Positions 36,578 through 49,392 are shown, counted from the first letter of the stretch. The stretch: DNA of 64,000 bases from Phytoseiulus persimilis (GCA_037576195.1 CM075104.1:25436211-25500210), one strand, 5' to 3'. Made by a program: numbers and translations. Notes: generated by a model not told the origin, from the sequence alone.

Positions 36578-37764
36578 TCAAAGTGAAGTTGAGTCAGCAA
36601 GCATCCGTTGCTCGTCACTAAACGCCAAGGAGCTTGGCCACAGTTCTTCCCATTCACTTACTCGGGTCTCGAGGGTCCAGACCGGAGAATAGTTCGAGAG
36701 AAAAGCCAGAACGTTCGAACAGAGTGCCGTATCGAACGGGTCCTCGAAATCTCTCAACGCCTCACAGAGAGCCTCCGACAACCGAACTCTGTTGAAGTCT
36801 GATTTCTGCACCGATGCCGCTTTTCAAAAACCCGTTCATTCGTAAGACGAATACGCGTGCTCCGAGAGGGCTGAGAGCTCCGAGTTCGAACGGGGTGCAA
36901 ACACCAACAACCAATGGCTGCCTGAGAACGAGAGGAACTTACGTCGAGAACAGCAATCGAGGGGGATTCATTAGGCTTTGCTATCAAGGTTTTTGCGCAG
37001 GCCCTATGTGAAACGCAAGCCGCTTCCATTCTCGCCTGGCCAGGTCGGGGCAATCGGGCAGCCTTCCCGATCTATCCGATGCGAGGGAATGCAGGGAACC
37101 AGTTCCATCTTGAGGGCTGGAATGCTATGTTCCAGAATGACGAGCGCAAGAGAGCGATGAGCAAAGGTCTCGCAATCAAATCGGGAACTTATTCGCGTGA
37201 ACTTGCGCGCGCCTTACATTCCGACAATTGAGTTCTGGATCATCGAGCTCCTCGGATGAGTGAATCTTTGATTTAGAAAGCAGCCGTTGTTTCGCGAGTC
37301 ACATTCCAACGGAACGGATTCGGCACTCGATTGTTTGAACGGGCCTTCGGTGATATCCGAAGTCAGTTCTAAAGACACAACGACAAACGTTCGCCCGGTG
37401 TGTTCCTATCGGGCCTAATCCCCAAGGACGCGTCCCGGTAACTTCCACCGTTCAATCAGGCTAAAACCCCACCGACACCAGCCTCTGCAGAGAGTCAAAG
37501 CTTCGAACTCTCCCATTGAAACTGAATGTGTGTTGAACCTTGGTGTGAACTCCGGGCCCCACGCAAATTTGCACCATTGATGGCACTCTCAAATGGGAGA
37601 GGCCCACGAGAACGGACGGATTCCGCATTTACATATGACCTTGGATTTACGATGAGAGTCTGGCATTTCACAATACCACGTTGCACTCGTTGTAAGACTT
37701 CCGGCCGACGATTCGCCCAAGAGAACCTCCGAAGCTCGAATGAGATTCCAACTACGATGCGCAA
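36578..37764 (-). pseudogene. Ty3/gypsy integrase relic
   Basis: Minus-strand frame 37764-37495 contains FSWANRRPEVLQRVQRGIVK followed by CQT, matching the zinc-binding part of gypsy integrases (F.WP...xDVxxYVxxCxxCQ) with one Cys replaced by Gly. RGPLPFESAINGANLRGARS then follows, where the family has PxExxxMDxxGP at the start of the catalytic core. In frame 36811-36578, VSEWEELWPSSLAFSDEQ and ADSTS match the HxxWDxxLPxxxFAxNxxxxxSTG segment at the core's end. The stretch between is eroded. The gypsy RT relic at 40.69-41.10 kb lies upstream on the same strand and could be part of the same insertion with extra DNA between. No LTR seen. Confidence 0.55.
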
Positions 37765-40689
37765 TCAGATTTAGATCAACCATCGATCAGGGAATCCAGG
37801 GAAACGCGGTTTTGAACGTGATTTTAGTAAGAGCCGGCTCTCTTTTAGCTCGCAGTGATCGACGGAGCTCAGGAGTTTAACGAGAGCTCGTGACCGTTAC
37901 CTACATGAGTTCTCCAGGGATTCCAAGCTCGATTCTTTCGGAACGGAAATCACTGAGGCTACTGGACTTCTCACCTTTGGCCAGGACTCGATGCGTCGGA
38001 ATGGAGACTCCGCATTTGACAAGCACATATCGATAGGCCAAACCTGATCCGAATGGTCCGAGTGAAGGTTCGCTCGACCTGAGCTGCATCAAGGTCAACT
38101 ATCCGGAAATCCCGCATCACACTGAAAGTGAACATGAAGCACGGCAGCGGGCCTCGTTCCCGGAGTACGATACGGAGACTGGCTTGATTCAATTCGAGGA
38201 ACCAGGTTTGTCGCCAGCGTAGCTTGAACGGCTCCGGGCATCCTAATTTCGGGCGTCCATGATCTCGGTTGAAGTTTTTTCGGTCTGGTTCAGGGGTAAC
38301 AAGGGACTCGTCTGGAAACATCGACGGGAATTTCGGCCATCTTTCAAGCTCCCAAAAACCCGGATTCGAGGGCTACAAGACGCAACTCTCCGAGCTCCAG
38401 CCGAGAACTCACCGTCTGCGGGAGAAATCGATTCGCGTCACTCTACAGCGCTTGGAACGTCCAGGGGAAAACGCGTCTGACGCTTGCGTCGTGTTCGTAG
38501 ACAAACGGAAAGACTCTTCAAACGTCCATCGTTGCTCGCTTGACTCACCTCCCGCTGCCTCGATGAGGCTTTGCGAGACGCTATTCCCTTGCACGAGAAA
38601 GTCTTCTGATTGGGATATAAGTTTCCACATTTATAATTCGCCTACGCCGTTGCGGTCGCGTTTCCGGACGCGGTGTTTGATATCGCAGAGCGTCCATAAA
38701 AGCAAAACTAGGTATCCCGTAGACCGTTTAACGACGAACGACTCTATTCGGGACTTTTAGTTCGACATACCCCCCAACTTCGAGGGACAACGTAGGTTGG
38801 AGGAAGGAGTTTGAGCGTGCACAGCAGTTTTCATGAGAGGTGATTTTCGTGAGGACTCATCCTTGTTGATGTCTTGCGGTCTGATGCACGACGATCTGAG
38901 GGTTGTTCAACTCTCAATGGCCATTGAGAGAACGGAGCTGTGGGCGTTATCGTAGTCGTGGTCGTAGCGGCAACGACTGACGTAGAGCACTTCCCCAACG
39001 AAATGATTTGAAAATCTCCCGTAGAGGGTACGATACCTGCCCCGTGGGCCATCCTCGAGGTCCGAGATAGAGCCGGTGGGACGCCAGCGAGTCGCGGTAA
39101 GGACGACTTATCTTCTGCATTCGTAGTGCTCCGTTCTAGCTCGAATCACCTTTGCCGCCCCTCAAAGTTTAGTATGCTCGTCGCACATGTATTCGGGAGA
39201 TTCCAACGAGCTTCAGAGCACGATCGACGGCAACTAGACCTGCTTTTCTGTTGAACGAAAGCAGAAATTCATATTCTCGGAAGCACCCGAGATAGACGAG
39301 TGAGTTTGTTCACCGCCATGAGCTTTGATTGATTACTTCGTTTTTTGCATTTTTTTGCCATCTCTCCCGATGCTAGATAGGAGAGAATGATAAAGACAAC
39401 TTCTGTTCAACTCACTGAGGTGCTCAATTTCGGTCATCACACGATTTCATCCGAGTCCCACCGTTAGGGCCGAAATTCCGAGAAGCGTGCAAATCCGATT
39501 TCTGCACTAAGAATGTATAGCTCAGATCTGTACTTGATCGGTCTGGAGTTTCTCAGCGACTCGACGACTTCGACTTCCTCGAGAAACGTTTGATGATCTG
39601 GTACTATGACGGAGAAAACGATAATGGGGGAAAAAATGAGAACAATGACGCAATATTTTACAGTTCGTCGCGGCGGACATTTCAACTCATGGGACACAGG
39701 GACCCAACCTCAATTGTTTCAAGTCTGTGAATTCCCACTCTCCGTGTGACAGGATGAAGGCCTAACGACAACACTTACCTCATTTGGGACACCGCGCTCC
39801 TCCTAATTGTGTGTCACATCGTCATCAAGTAGGACCCGATGGGAAGCTACCCCAAAGTGACTCAAAACGAGATTGGATATCATCCTGTAATGGAGACCCA
39901 TGATATGCGGGCTCTCTCCATCCGGCGAGCGCCCTCTGTGGGCATGTATTTCCGAGACACGGAAAACATATTCCGACTCGGGAAACGGAGATCCGCCAGT
40001 GGCGGACGCTTCCAACCCACCGAAATTATGAAAATAGTGTGTACCCGTTTTCCGGGTCGAATAATAATTTTCGAGTCGGAAATTATCTCCGAACTCCGAG
40101 TCCCGGAAAAACATGCATGGGCCTCTGCTGAGGGCGTACCTCTAGATAGAGCCTGCGAATAGAAGGGCTTACGTTCCAATCAGAAACAGGAGAGGTCCGA
40201 TTATTGATATATCAGTCGGCGGGAAGGATGCGGCGCCCCTTTGAGATTCGATCGTGGCTTTAGCTTCCATATCGTCAATCGTAAAAGCCGAATGTACCAA
40301 GAGCGATTGTGAACTTCCCATTCAACAGCAATTGCAAATCGTTTCCGGAGTCCACTATCAACGATGAGGGGGTGTGGTCGAATGAAGTTGGGGGCAACGA
40401 AGAACCCCGGGGAGCGGCACAGATTGAGCAACGAGAAGGAACGAGAGTAGAACTCTCTTCCGAACGAGCGCTGACTTCAAAGAGGAAGCATATTCAGAAT
40501 GGCTGTACGGTAAATGACCTGATCGTAGAACAACGTGCTGGACTCAAAAACCGCACATCATTGTTCTATGTGCCCTTTCAGAGGTCTGCAGCTCGAACTG
40601 AGAAACATTTCCGAAATCAGCATACGCTCCTGCACTACGAAGGAAGCTAAAGGAAATTAAACTCACTCCAACTGTGGAGGTAGCGATTT
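37765..40689. other. No recognisable gene
   Basis: On the minus strand this separates a gypsy RT relic from a gypsy integrase relic, so RNase H-like sequence might be expected, but no motif is readable. Minus frame 38321-37971 has FRIVDLDAAQ, weakly like an RT motif A. A CG-rich imperfect inverted repeat lies around 40.0-40.11 kb. Confidence 0.4.
38911..38930. repeat. Perfect 20-bp palindrome
   Basis: CTCTCAATGG is followed directly by its reverse complement CCATTGAGAG, with no spacer. It may be a fused pair of short terminal repeats, a protein dimer site, or chance. Confidence 0.6.
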
Positions 40690-41104
40690 CTGGTTAGGAC
40701 GCCGTTGTGAACCCCTGAGTAACGTCCGAGAGGCTCACTTGTGAGGGACCCATCCGCCAGGCGCACATGATAAAATCCGCGTCATAAGTAATGCGAGAAG
40801 ATTATACACAAGGCTCTCTTCGGCTGTTGTGAAAAACGACGTTCTCAGCGAATATCAAAATTAGGCAGCTTGGTCTGCCAAAACTGAGCGCGGAATCGAA
40901 CCCAAGCACACATTTTTCATTCGGGGATTTCCGAGCGACAAGGAGCGACCCAATGCTGGAGCCGACGGCGTTCGAAGAACTTCTGGCCTCCTCGATGAGA
41001 TCTTTATGGACAGCCAGACCCGACTGTGCGCGCAACGATGGGGCTCCTCCTACTTCGCGGGCTTGGGCGTTGAGGAGCATGGGAGTCCATCGCACGGACA
41101 TCAA
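40690..41104 (-). pseudogene. Ty3/gypsy reverse transcriptase relic
   Basis: Minus-strand frame 41104-40802 reads LAVHKDLIEEARSSS then SSIGSLLVARKSPNEKCVLG and FDSAL, matching the gypsy RT finger region (KxELDxM...WVSSLVVVRKPNGKxRxCLDPxxLN). In a shifted frame LPNFDI corresponds to YPLPTxEDI, and near 40780-40700 GFYHVRLADGSLTSEPLGRY corresponds to GFWQIxLDExSSxLTTFxTPFGRY in the motif A to B region. The pattern fits the Mag/CsRn1-like style of gypsy RT better than other branches. At least one frameshift and several stops are present; the catalytic YxDD box was not found downstream. Confidence 0.65.
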
Positions 41105-43190
41105 TCGTTTGTTCCCCGGGCCGCCCTGGCCGGATTCCGGGAAATTACTCGACCATCATCCGCACATACCCGCCCTCATGAATACCGAGATAAAGAACGC
41201 ATCCCTGCAGGGTAAAGAAATTTTTTGTAACCGATCATCTTTTGGCTCAAGCGGTGCCTTTGGGGTCGATGCTTTACCGGGGGACAGCGATAAGGTGGGT
41301 CTTGAGCAAACTTCTGCCTCCCCTAGAGACTGCTCGACTGGAGTATAATCTAGATACGAGGTCCTTTGTTACCCAGCCGCTGTTTGGAACCCAGTCGGAG
41401 GAGTCGTCTCGGCTAGCGATCGAGGGGATTCGGCTATGGATGGAGCCGAAAGTATGCGTTCCTGGGTATGTTTGTTGATTGCGAGACAGCTTAGAACATT
41501 GTGAGGATACCGAGGATCTTGGTGCTGCTTGCATGATTCAGTACGGTTCAAGCGTTGTGACCGATGTAAGTTTTCAAAACCTAACAAAAGTTTGCGGGAA
41601 GAAACGGCGTTAATCGCCTGGAGCGGCACATACTTTCGCATAATCAGGGAAGGGAGGATAGAACCGTTTCGTATTAATCAGGAATTCCCTCAAATACTCA
41701 ATGGATCATAACGCGCAATCGGGAAGTTTCAGCGAGATTTTGACGTACTCAAATTGTTGAGCTTCCGTCGTTAGAGAGGAACGCGCTGCAGATTCTGGAG
41801 AATGATGCTCATGAGTTAGGGCCCATCAACCAACTTATGGGAAGACGCTTCAATTTGTGATTAACTCGCCCCTCCCGTCTTGAAGCCGGCGTCCTCGTTC
41901 CTCAACGAAAACATTCCTGAGAACTTTCCATGCTCTCCGCTCCAGGATCCCACACCCCGTTGTGGAGTCTGCATCCCATCATCCGCTTTGTTCCCATTCT
42001 CGGATTACACGCGTCCTGATTCGTGGGTGATACTTCCGGGCCGGGAACGACCGAGCTCCGCGGGCAACGGTAACAGTCCCCTGGAAAAGAGACCGTGTGA
42101 CCCTGTGTGATTCGTATATCCTCACATGCCTCGTCCGTGATGCCCTTACTCGTCGCACACGTGGCGTTGATGTACCCAAGTCGCTCAGAAGCATCGCATG
42201 ATGCGCATTCCTCCCTCATATTGACCTAAGACCTTGCGGTCGTCGAGTTCTCCAGCGTCATGCAACGCCTTCGCTTTCTCTGGCCGTGAACAGAACTTGC
42301 ACGGAGGAAGAGTTTGAGAGCGATTCCTCGGGAATATCTCCGTCATTGAGAACCTCAACCGTTTGCCATCCTTGATGAGCGATCAGGCATCGGCCACGCC
42401 GAACGTGAAGACGTCCTAGGGTGTCATCGATCGAATGCGTTCCCCAGACTTCTCAACTACAACATAACGAGGAATCTTCGAAAAAGTGCTCCGAGGATGG
42501 CTCGTTCTTCACGTTTTGGAGATTATTCCAAACCAACTCTCCTCACTCAAATCTCTTTCCTAGCAATACCTGTCTTGTGTACCCACCTCAGGGGAGGCGA
42601 ATCTCCTTGATTCGGAGTTCAAGAGGCTCACCTTGCGGCTAGTCCAGGAAGGGTTGAGAATTCATGAAGTTCAACGAATGTTATTTTTTTTCTGTTTTTT
42701 CTTGTTTAACAACTCACGAAGCGAAGAACCCATGGTTCACAAAAGGGACTGCGAGTGCGAAAGAAAAGTCTGGCCGCGAATGCTTCCAAAGCCGCCTGTA
42801 AATGCAGCTCCAGAACTGGTCATTTGTACGGAAGTTTCTCCGGCTGAACAAAACAAGTCTCCGCCGTGATTTTCCGAGGGACCCTTGATGGACTCAAGTC
42901 TTCGCCGTTGCAGCTCATGAGGTGAGTGATGGACTTTTCGACTTTGACCTTGCATGCACTCAAGTGATCCTTCGCGAGCATTGTCTCCGTTGATTCTTGC
43001 CAATAGAGAATTCACCACCAGGTTGTATGCTCCGAATGAGTAGATTGACTGCTTGTCCCATCGATTCCCAGCGTCGGTTCGTGGCTGCCGAATCAAACTC
43101 ATCCTAAACGCTTGTTAGAGCTCGTCCGCGCGAGTTTCAATACCCGAAGATCCCGAGTGCGAAAATCTCCCAGAGCTCTGGATCTCAGAA
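41105..43190. other. No recognisable gene
   Basis: Short overlapping frames; minus frame 43102-42737 (121 codons) is the longest and is not recognised. Sequence upstream of the gypsy RT relic may include its protease, but I see no DTG/GADF pair. Confidence 0.4.
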
Positions 43191-43194
43191 TGTA

Positions 43195-43270
43195 CAGTAA
43201 AACCCCGATTATTTCAACCTTTCGGATTCCAACCTCGATTATCCCACGAGACGAAACGTTGCCATCTATG
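43195..43270 (+). mobile_element. pogo/Tigger-type terminal fragment 1
   Basis: TA followed by CAGTAAAACCCCGATTATTT, then CAACC...GGATTCCAACCTCGATTAT. This is the typical end of pogo/Tigger elements, whose termini contain cAGTxxAACCTCGATTAT. A second copy of the same end lies at 58629. The other end of the element is not visible, so this is a solo terminus or a short remnant. Confidence 0.5.
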
Positions 43271-45457
43271 TTCTCCTCAGGAGAATTTCAGGCCTTCCAG
43301 ACATGGTGGAGTCACCACGGAACGTTCAACAGGCTCGTTCAACCCGTCGGCGCTCCTGTAGGTCGCTGGATTCTAAGCTTGCCTCGGAGCTGTCGAGGAA
43401 GGAGAACGTTTTCCGCTTTACCGCGGCGGCCCCGAAGCGGTGCCACGCAAACATGAGATACATCATCGGTCAATAGTGTCCGTTTGTCGAACACTCAATG
43501 AACACGACGCAATGTGTTCCCAATTTCGTTTGGTTTCTTCGCCACATGATGGTAAGCCTGCGGCCCTTCCTCGACTCGAGATCTCTCGGCGTCGCCGTTC
43601 CATCGCAGCCCAGACTAAGCCTGGCTCGATCATCTCGGTAACGAGATGAATTGTAACTGTACTCTATGCGTCGAGTATGCGACTCGGCGGCCTTGGTGTC
43701 AACCATGCGGACCGAACCTTCTTTTGTTCCATTCGCCACGGTACCACGATTTTCGGGGGAAATATTATTCGCCTCGATGCCGACGAAAAGACGACGGACA
43801 GGCACCCGAAGGATCACAACTCGCCATTATCACCAGTTTCTCGCTCAAAAGGATGCCAGGATACTACAAGCCTACATAGATTTCATGAAACAGTGGGGTA
43901 AACCCGTAGTTCTTTCGAGAACGCTGACGTCAGTCGTGAGGAGACAAAGGCATTCACCAAAAGCGGACCATTGTCTGAGTTGGCTGTTTCTGTTTTCAGT
44001 TCGGGACTTTTACTGAAGCAAGCGTCTTCATTGGAATGTCCTACTGGTGCTTCCGAACTTTTGCGGCTACGACACCGCCTAACGTAGCCTGTACGACAAA
44101 CATGGGAATGCATCGAACGCTCCCTGCTGTCTCTTCTTCCTGCCTAACTCTCTGTCCCTGTATCCATGTTAACCGTACATCTCAGATATTTTTACAGTGA
44201 TAGCCCTTACTTTCACAATATTCCTATACTCTCATTCACAGTAAAATCTCGACCATTTCAACCAATCGATGCAGAACGCGTTCGAAATATTCGACAGTTG
44301 GAATATTCGGGCTTGCACTGTAACTGGAGTTTACATAATCGAATCCTCGCTTGCGCCCGATTGGAACCTCCAACAAGAGGCCCCCATCGTCGCGAAGCGG
44401 CCAGCTCGATGATTTTCAATTTCAATCAGCGGGGTCGAACTGCTTGATCTTACCGATCATGAGCACTCATTTGCCCGGGAGACTCGACGAAACGAGCCGG
44501 GCTCGCTAATCCGTCCTCAGCCTGCCGGAGGCTTGATTCCGTTCGAGTGAACGGAATGTGGAGCTATCGGATAGTATTGGAAATGGATACCGCTGAGTTT
44601 TTCCAGCCATCCCTCCGATCACTCCGCACTTGAGCATATAAAGGGGTTGAGGTTCCAGTAAATGTCGGATTCGAGCCCGATGAAACTTTGTGAACCGATG
44701 CGGCGTGTGTTGTGGCCACTGCATCTGTAATGATGATTGGTCTGGTCAGGTTCTTGGCAAGCTCAGCGGAATCTCCAATCGCGAAGCTAATAGCCAAGCT
44801 GATGCGAGAGTGTTATCCTTAAAGTTTCTCTGCAAGCCGTCATCAATGGTGTTCCATGGCCCCAGAGGCAGAGAGTTGTAGCCTTCAGAGAAATCCCCTG
44901 AATACATGATTGAGTATTAACCTCTCTGTTTCCGTTACGCGCCGTCCTCCCTGTTCCCGGCGTGGGCTGTTTGAAGGTCCGCTCAGCGTTCGGACTCGGA
45001 GCAAGCCTCCGGAATTACGTTCGTCGTGTCGAACGAACGTTCTCCGATATCAGGGTCGAGGTGTAAATCCGCATACCGCAATCTGCTCCCAGGATGCCCG
45101 CTTCGGTCGACTTGTCGTAAATGCTTAGCTTCGAGCTCTTTCGAAACGACACCCCAGCGATCCGTCGGTTGCCTGCCTGAGTTTCTCGCTTGGTTTTAAA
45201 ATCGCAACTGATTCGAGCCTTCGTCTTTGGAAGCAAACGTCCAGCTCCACTGAGAGAACACTTCGGGGAACGAGCTCATTTCAACTTGGATTCACAGGAG
45301 CTCGAAGCGACTTCCCCTCCAATAAGAACCGATCCGGAAACTGGACATCCTGAACCACAGAGACAGCTCGCGGAGGGATTCGCACGGGGGTCGGTTCGAA
45401 TCGCGAATCACCCGAAAAAGCCCGGATGAACACGGGAATCACCATCCTGGTCCATGC
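43271..45457. other. No recognisable gene
   Basis: Frames up to 116 codons without firm motifs. At 44239-44320 an 82-bp stretch begins CAGTAAAATCTCGACCATTT and ends in an inverted, looser copy (...GCTTGCACTG, then TA), possibly a tiny pogo-type MITE. Minus frame 44797-44564 has TTHAASVHKVSSGSNPTFTG, faintly like a LINE endonuclease, not counted. Confidence 0.4.
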
Positions 45458-45754
45458 TCAATCTTCTGACCATAATGCATACTTATGCGTCCCTGGAAGC
45501 GAAAAGCGCTCAGATGCTGTTCCATGGAAGGTGATCGAGCCGAAGGATAGTTTTTCGTACCATCTGATGTTATCCCTTGCACTATTTGCAGCTGTTAGCC
45601 GCGAGGCCATCTGAAGGCGCATTCTTGAACTGCCTCTGGCTGGGAATATCTGCTTCAAGAGCGCCGCATTGGTATACAATCGAGTCTCCAAACGCCGATC
45701 CGATCTCGAGTCGACGACGGGTAATGAGCTGATAACGAGGCTCCCGAAACTCAC
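45458..45754 (-). pseudogene. Possible gypsy integrase C-terminal fragment
   Basis: Minus-strand frame of 98 codons with ANSARDNIRWYEKLSFGSIT and FHGTASERFSLP. The pattern resembles the ...QxxxYDxxRR...FxxGDxVxLxxP region after the integrase core. It rests on one short stretch and could be chance. Confidence 0.2.
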
Positions 45755-46059
45755 ACGTTTCCGGGCAGAAGGAGGTGAATGCTATCTTCGTCCGAGCATA
45801 AACTACGGAGACTGATTGAGTTGATTTTTTTGTGCCAGATATGATCGCGATAAGGCTTCTCTCGTCTGGTCAGAGTGACCTTGCTGCGATTCACCTGCGT
45901 CGCAGATCCGTGGAACGCACGGAATCATTATTTCGCGCCATCCCACCAGGGGACCTGAACGATATTGGTCTTCACTTCGTGAAGCCCCACTTTCGCTTCG
46001 ACCTTTGACTTACTCGAAGAGAAAATTCTCGGTTTCTTGGGTCGAATTCATGACGTCCA

Positions 46060-46985
46060 TACATGGCTGCTCAAGGTAAATTAGGTAGTTGAATACATGA
46101 ACCGTTAGGCACTCAGAAACATATCGGAAATTCGTTGGATTCGGGATTCCTCGTTTGCGATGGATAGCTGCGAGGATGGACGCGTGTTTTGGTCCTTCGG
46201 TGGAATCTTGCGTTCCTTGGACCGGCTCGCAGATTACTTTTTTTTCCCCTCGAATCCTTTCATTTAACCAGCACTTGACCATTCAATACGGAGAAGGATC
46301 CCATTCACTTGCCATTGAACGGAGCGAGAATCTATTCATAGCTCGAAGAAAAGCAAGCGATCGTACCAGCCTGAAAATCGCTGATTTCTTGACAAAATAT
46401 CGTCCTCGATGCGTTTCTCCCCGTCCCTCCTCGGGATCCCGAATCCAGAAAAAAATTCCGACGGTGGAAAGTTCGCAAATTGACCTGCCAGACTACCCGG
46501 CTATGCAATTGCCGCGTCGATCCGATTATCCTTTTCCCGCTCGGAAATCACGCCATTACAGTCGCAGGATTCCAGGGGGAAAAGCTGGATTTCCGGATGA
46601 ACGGAAAGGGTCAGATCCAAGCGGCAACCTCAGGGCCGGGCAATTTGGATCATTTTCGCCGAATCCGACATCCCTGAGAAGTTCCGGGCGGGATTGTGTC
46701 GAGGACGAGATTTTGTCATGGAATCAGCGATTTCAGGCTGATCCGATCGTCTGTTTTTTTTTTGTTCCGAAGTCTGTTCTCGGAGCGCTCATCGCTCTGT
46801 TAAACGGCAAGTGAGCGGGATGCTCCTCTGAAGTGAGTCATGAAAGTATGAAGTCATAGGCGCGAATGGAGAGCTGAAAGACACAAAATCCTCACAGCTT
46901 TCGAACATAACCCGAATTCGATAACTTTTCACGAGCATTGAGCAAAAGAAGGGAGAGTCCTCTGACCTCATTCAATCACCTTGTA
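46060..46985. mobile_element. Foldback MITE, CAGGGTGGTC family, copy C (divergent)
   Basis: Inverted arms are readable as TGAAAATCGCTGATTTCTTG near 46371-46390 and CAGCGATTTCAGGCTG near 46727-46742, with TCGTCCTCGATGCG / TGTGTCGAGGACGA just inside. The right subterminal block (AGCATTGAGCAAAAGAAGGG, 46935-46954) and end CACCTTG plus TA (46977-46985) align with the termini at 12.19 and 53.35 kb. The left side shares GATGGATAGCTGCGAGGATG with the 53.4-kb copy. A 219-codon plus-strand frame (46155-46814) lies inside but follows the palindrome and shows no domain, so I do not call it a gene. Confidence 0.6.
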
Positions 46986-48989
46986 TTGTATTTCAGGCAG
47001 CGAAGCCAACAGTCATTGATCGGTAAATCCACCATGAGGAGGACCGCCGTAACAACGCAAATGTTAGGCCTCACGATAATCACCCTGAGCCGTTCCATCG
47101 CTCAAAATGTCAATGCGCTGCCCGAGAATTTCCTAATTCCTCACATTTCATCCTCGAGGAGAAAAGGCTCGATCGGACCTAGATTTCCGGTTCACGAACG
47201 GACGGATAGAGGACAGTGAGGGATCCTCCTTCTAGAACCCTCGTGTCTCGGTAGTGGTCTCTCGGTTTTCGCAAGAAGAAAAGACATCTTCGGCAGATCT
47301 CTCGAAGGAGGGTTGCCTCGATCGGATCATCGAGGTCCGCTCTGGAAGGAGCATCAGAGGGCGAACGTTCCGTGCGCACCGGAACCTCGCCGAGCATTCG
47401 CGTTCCGCCTCTCTGATAATTGTGGAAGATCACTCAGAGCAATCGCGCGGCAAAACGTCATCTTGTGTAATCTTGAATATCGATGCCGTTGCGAATGGAT
47501 GAATGGACAGTAAAGACGTAGTCCTCAAATCATTTCGACTCACTATCAATGAAGCGGCTGAGTGCGCAGCATCCCGAGATTCTGACGTGCTGAACGGGGT
47601 CGGAGACCAGCCGGGTGTACTGTTATCCGACGAGCAATATTTCTGGCGACCGTCTGATCGACTTCACTGGTAGAGAAAATCTGAGGAGCTATCAATCCCT
47701 CGTCAATCACTCTGCTCGAAGTACCATATTTTCTGCATAATACACACGAAGCACTTCTCACAACTTTTTGTGCAGGTACAAGTCATCTCGGTTGGCTATA
47801 TTTTTCACAAGCGACATACATTCTCGTCACCTACCCTTCCAAGGCGGCAGAGCCGGTCGCTTTTTCCTGCTGCTGCGAATGAACAGCTACCGCTATCTCC
47901 AACCGGTTATTTGGAAACATTGGGATCCTGAACCAGTTCGAATTCCTGTGAGAGGCTTGGTCCTTCAACAATGAATAATCCCATCACGGGTTACGCGACA
48001 CCCTATGTCCAGCTGACTCATCAGATTTCTCTGAGATGCACTCCCAACAAGGAGGCTTGTCTCAATTGAGGAGACCAGAATGGCGGTATTATCTACGTTG
48101 ACTCGTTCTTGAGTTTCGCAGGCGAATCACCCGGAAGGTCTATACGGAAAAGCATGCGTGATGTGAATCAGGGCAGAACCTGAGACCGAGAAGTCGATTT
48201 AATTGACCACAGAACTTGCACATAACCCAGGAAGCTGCCGCCCGATATCACACCGAAATTCCTCCGACGTCAAATGATTCTAGGAATGGATGCTGTCTGC
48301 ATCAGGTCCCTTTTTCCAGGTTCTCAGCTCTGTGGCTCCTGGAAACTCAGATCTCCTCGCCCAATGTTGCTTCCCTCTCCAATCGAGAAACCTCGGAGAG
48401 AAGCGCCATCTTCGTCACAACCTCGGGCTGTCAGTCGAAGGTTTATTCTCACAATGGGCCCCTGGGATGTAACGCCAATCCGAGTTTCGGTCTGGGATTT
48501 CCGAGGGGCGGGCTGCTCGGGTTCGGGCAGGGAAGCTCCCAGATGACAGCTGTCCCGCTTGACGTTGACAACAGTTCCCAATACTAACACGCAACCAAAC
48601 ACGAGTGAGTGTCTCAAATGAATGTCATTATAAGTAGCACAGAAAAACTGACGATACCTGGAGACTCAACGCACTCCAGACAATCACCAAGCAATTGGCT
48701 GCTCTGATCATTTACAGATATCGGACTCCAGCCCTCTCTGATTTCACCGATTCGTAATCGTCCACGATTCCGAACTCTCTTCTTGAGCGGCGATCCGCTG
48801 TAGTATTCGCCATGCGAGATTTCGTTCTCCTTGATCAAATCCTCAAAGGAGTCTGAAACATCCACCGACTGGGTGTGGATTGGTCCACAACCCTCGAATC
48901 ATTTCAGCTTCAGCTGCATGCCGCGCCTCTCGCAAACATTTACTCACCAATTGATACTGGGCCCGCGGTAGATTGCGAGCTTTAGTGCA
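46986..48989. other. No recognisable gene
   Basis: Frames of up to 124 codons overlap on both strands; none recognised. Confidence 0.45.
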
Positions 48990-49392
48990 TCAAACTGCCT
49001 CATTCATCATCTGCTCCACGTATCCTATGTTCAACAGTGATTTGCAGCTTTTGTTAACGACGACATCTGATTGTCGCAGAAGTGATGTCATGCCGCCGCC
49101 AACGACAAACGAGTTGTGTCTTCTTCTCTTCTGGAGGCATGTATTCGCCACCCATCCTCTTCTGGGCGCAGGATGCTCATCCATAACGGGCAGAGATGGT
49201 GGCTCCGAATCAGCTTCGCGGCGCTCCTCCCGCACTCCCGATGATACAGTTACAGTCATGGCCCTCGAGAAGTCGCCAGCAATGAGCTCCTTCAGCGAAT
49301 CGAAGATCATTATGGGGCGCAGTCTGTGACCATATGCTGTAATCGAGAGAACGACCGTAAACGTTCACATCTGCTGTCTTGTTGTTCCGCAC
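48990..49392 (-). pseudogene. Possible LINE endonuclease fragment
   Basis: Minus-strand frame 49392-49210 has TADVNVYGRSLDYSIW, and the overlapping frame 49310-48990 has SLKELIAGDFSRAM then SLPVMDE. Together they resemble the VxNVYxP...LIAGDFNA...LxVLN run of LINE endonucleases, in which GDFN holds the catalytic Asp. They are in different frames and the rest of the domain and the RT are missing. Chance similarity is a real alternative. Confidence 0.35.

Noticed and set aside
43666..44016. Possible BEL/Pao segment (KDARILQAYIDFMKQWGKP)
   Set aside because: One helix-like match; the RT motifs expected downstream are absent.
44564..44797. Possible LINE endonuclease stretch (TTHAASVHKVSSGSNP)
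   Set aside because: Too short and without catalytic motifs.
46155..46814. 219-codon open frame on the plus strand
   Set aside because: It lies wholly inside foldback copy C, its sequence follows the inverted arms, and it has no recognisable domain.
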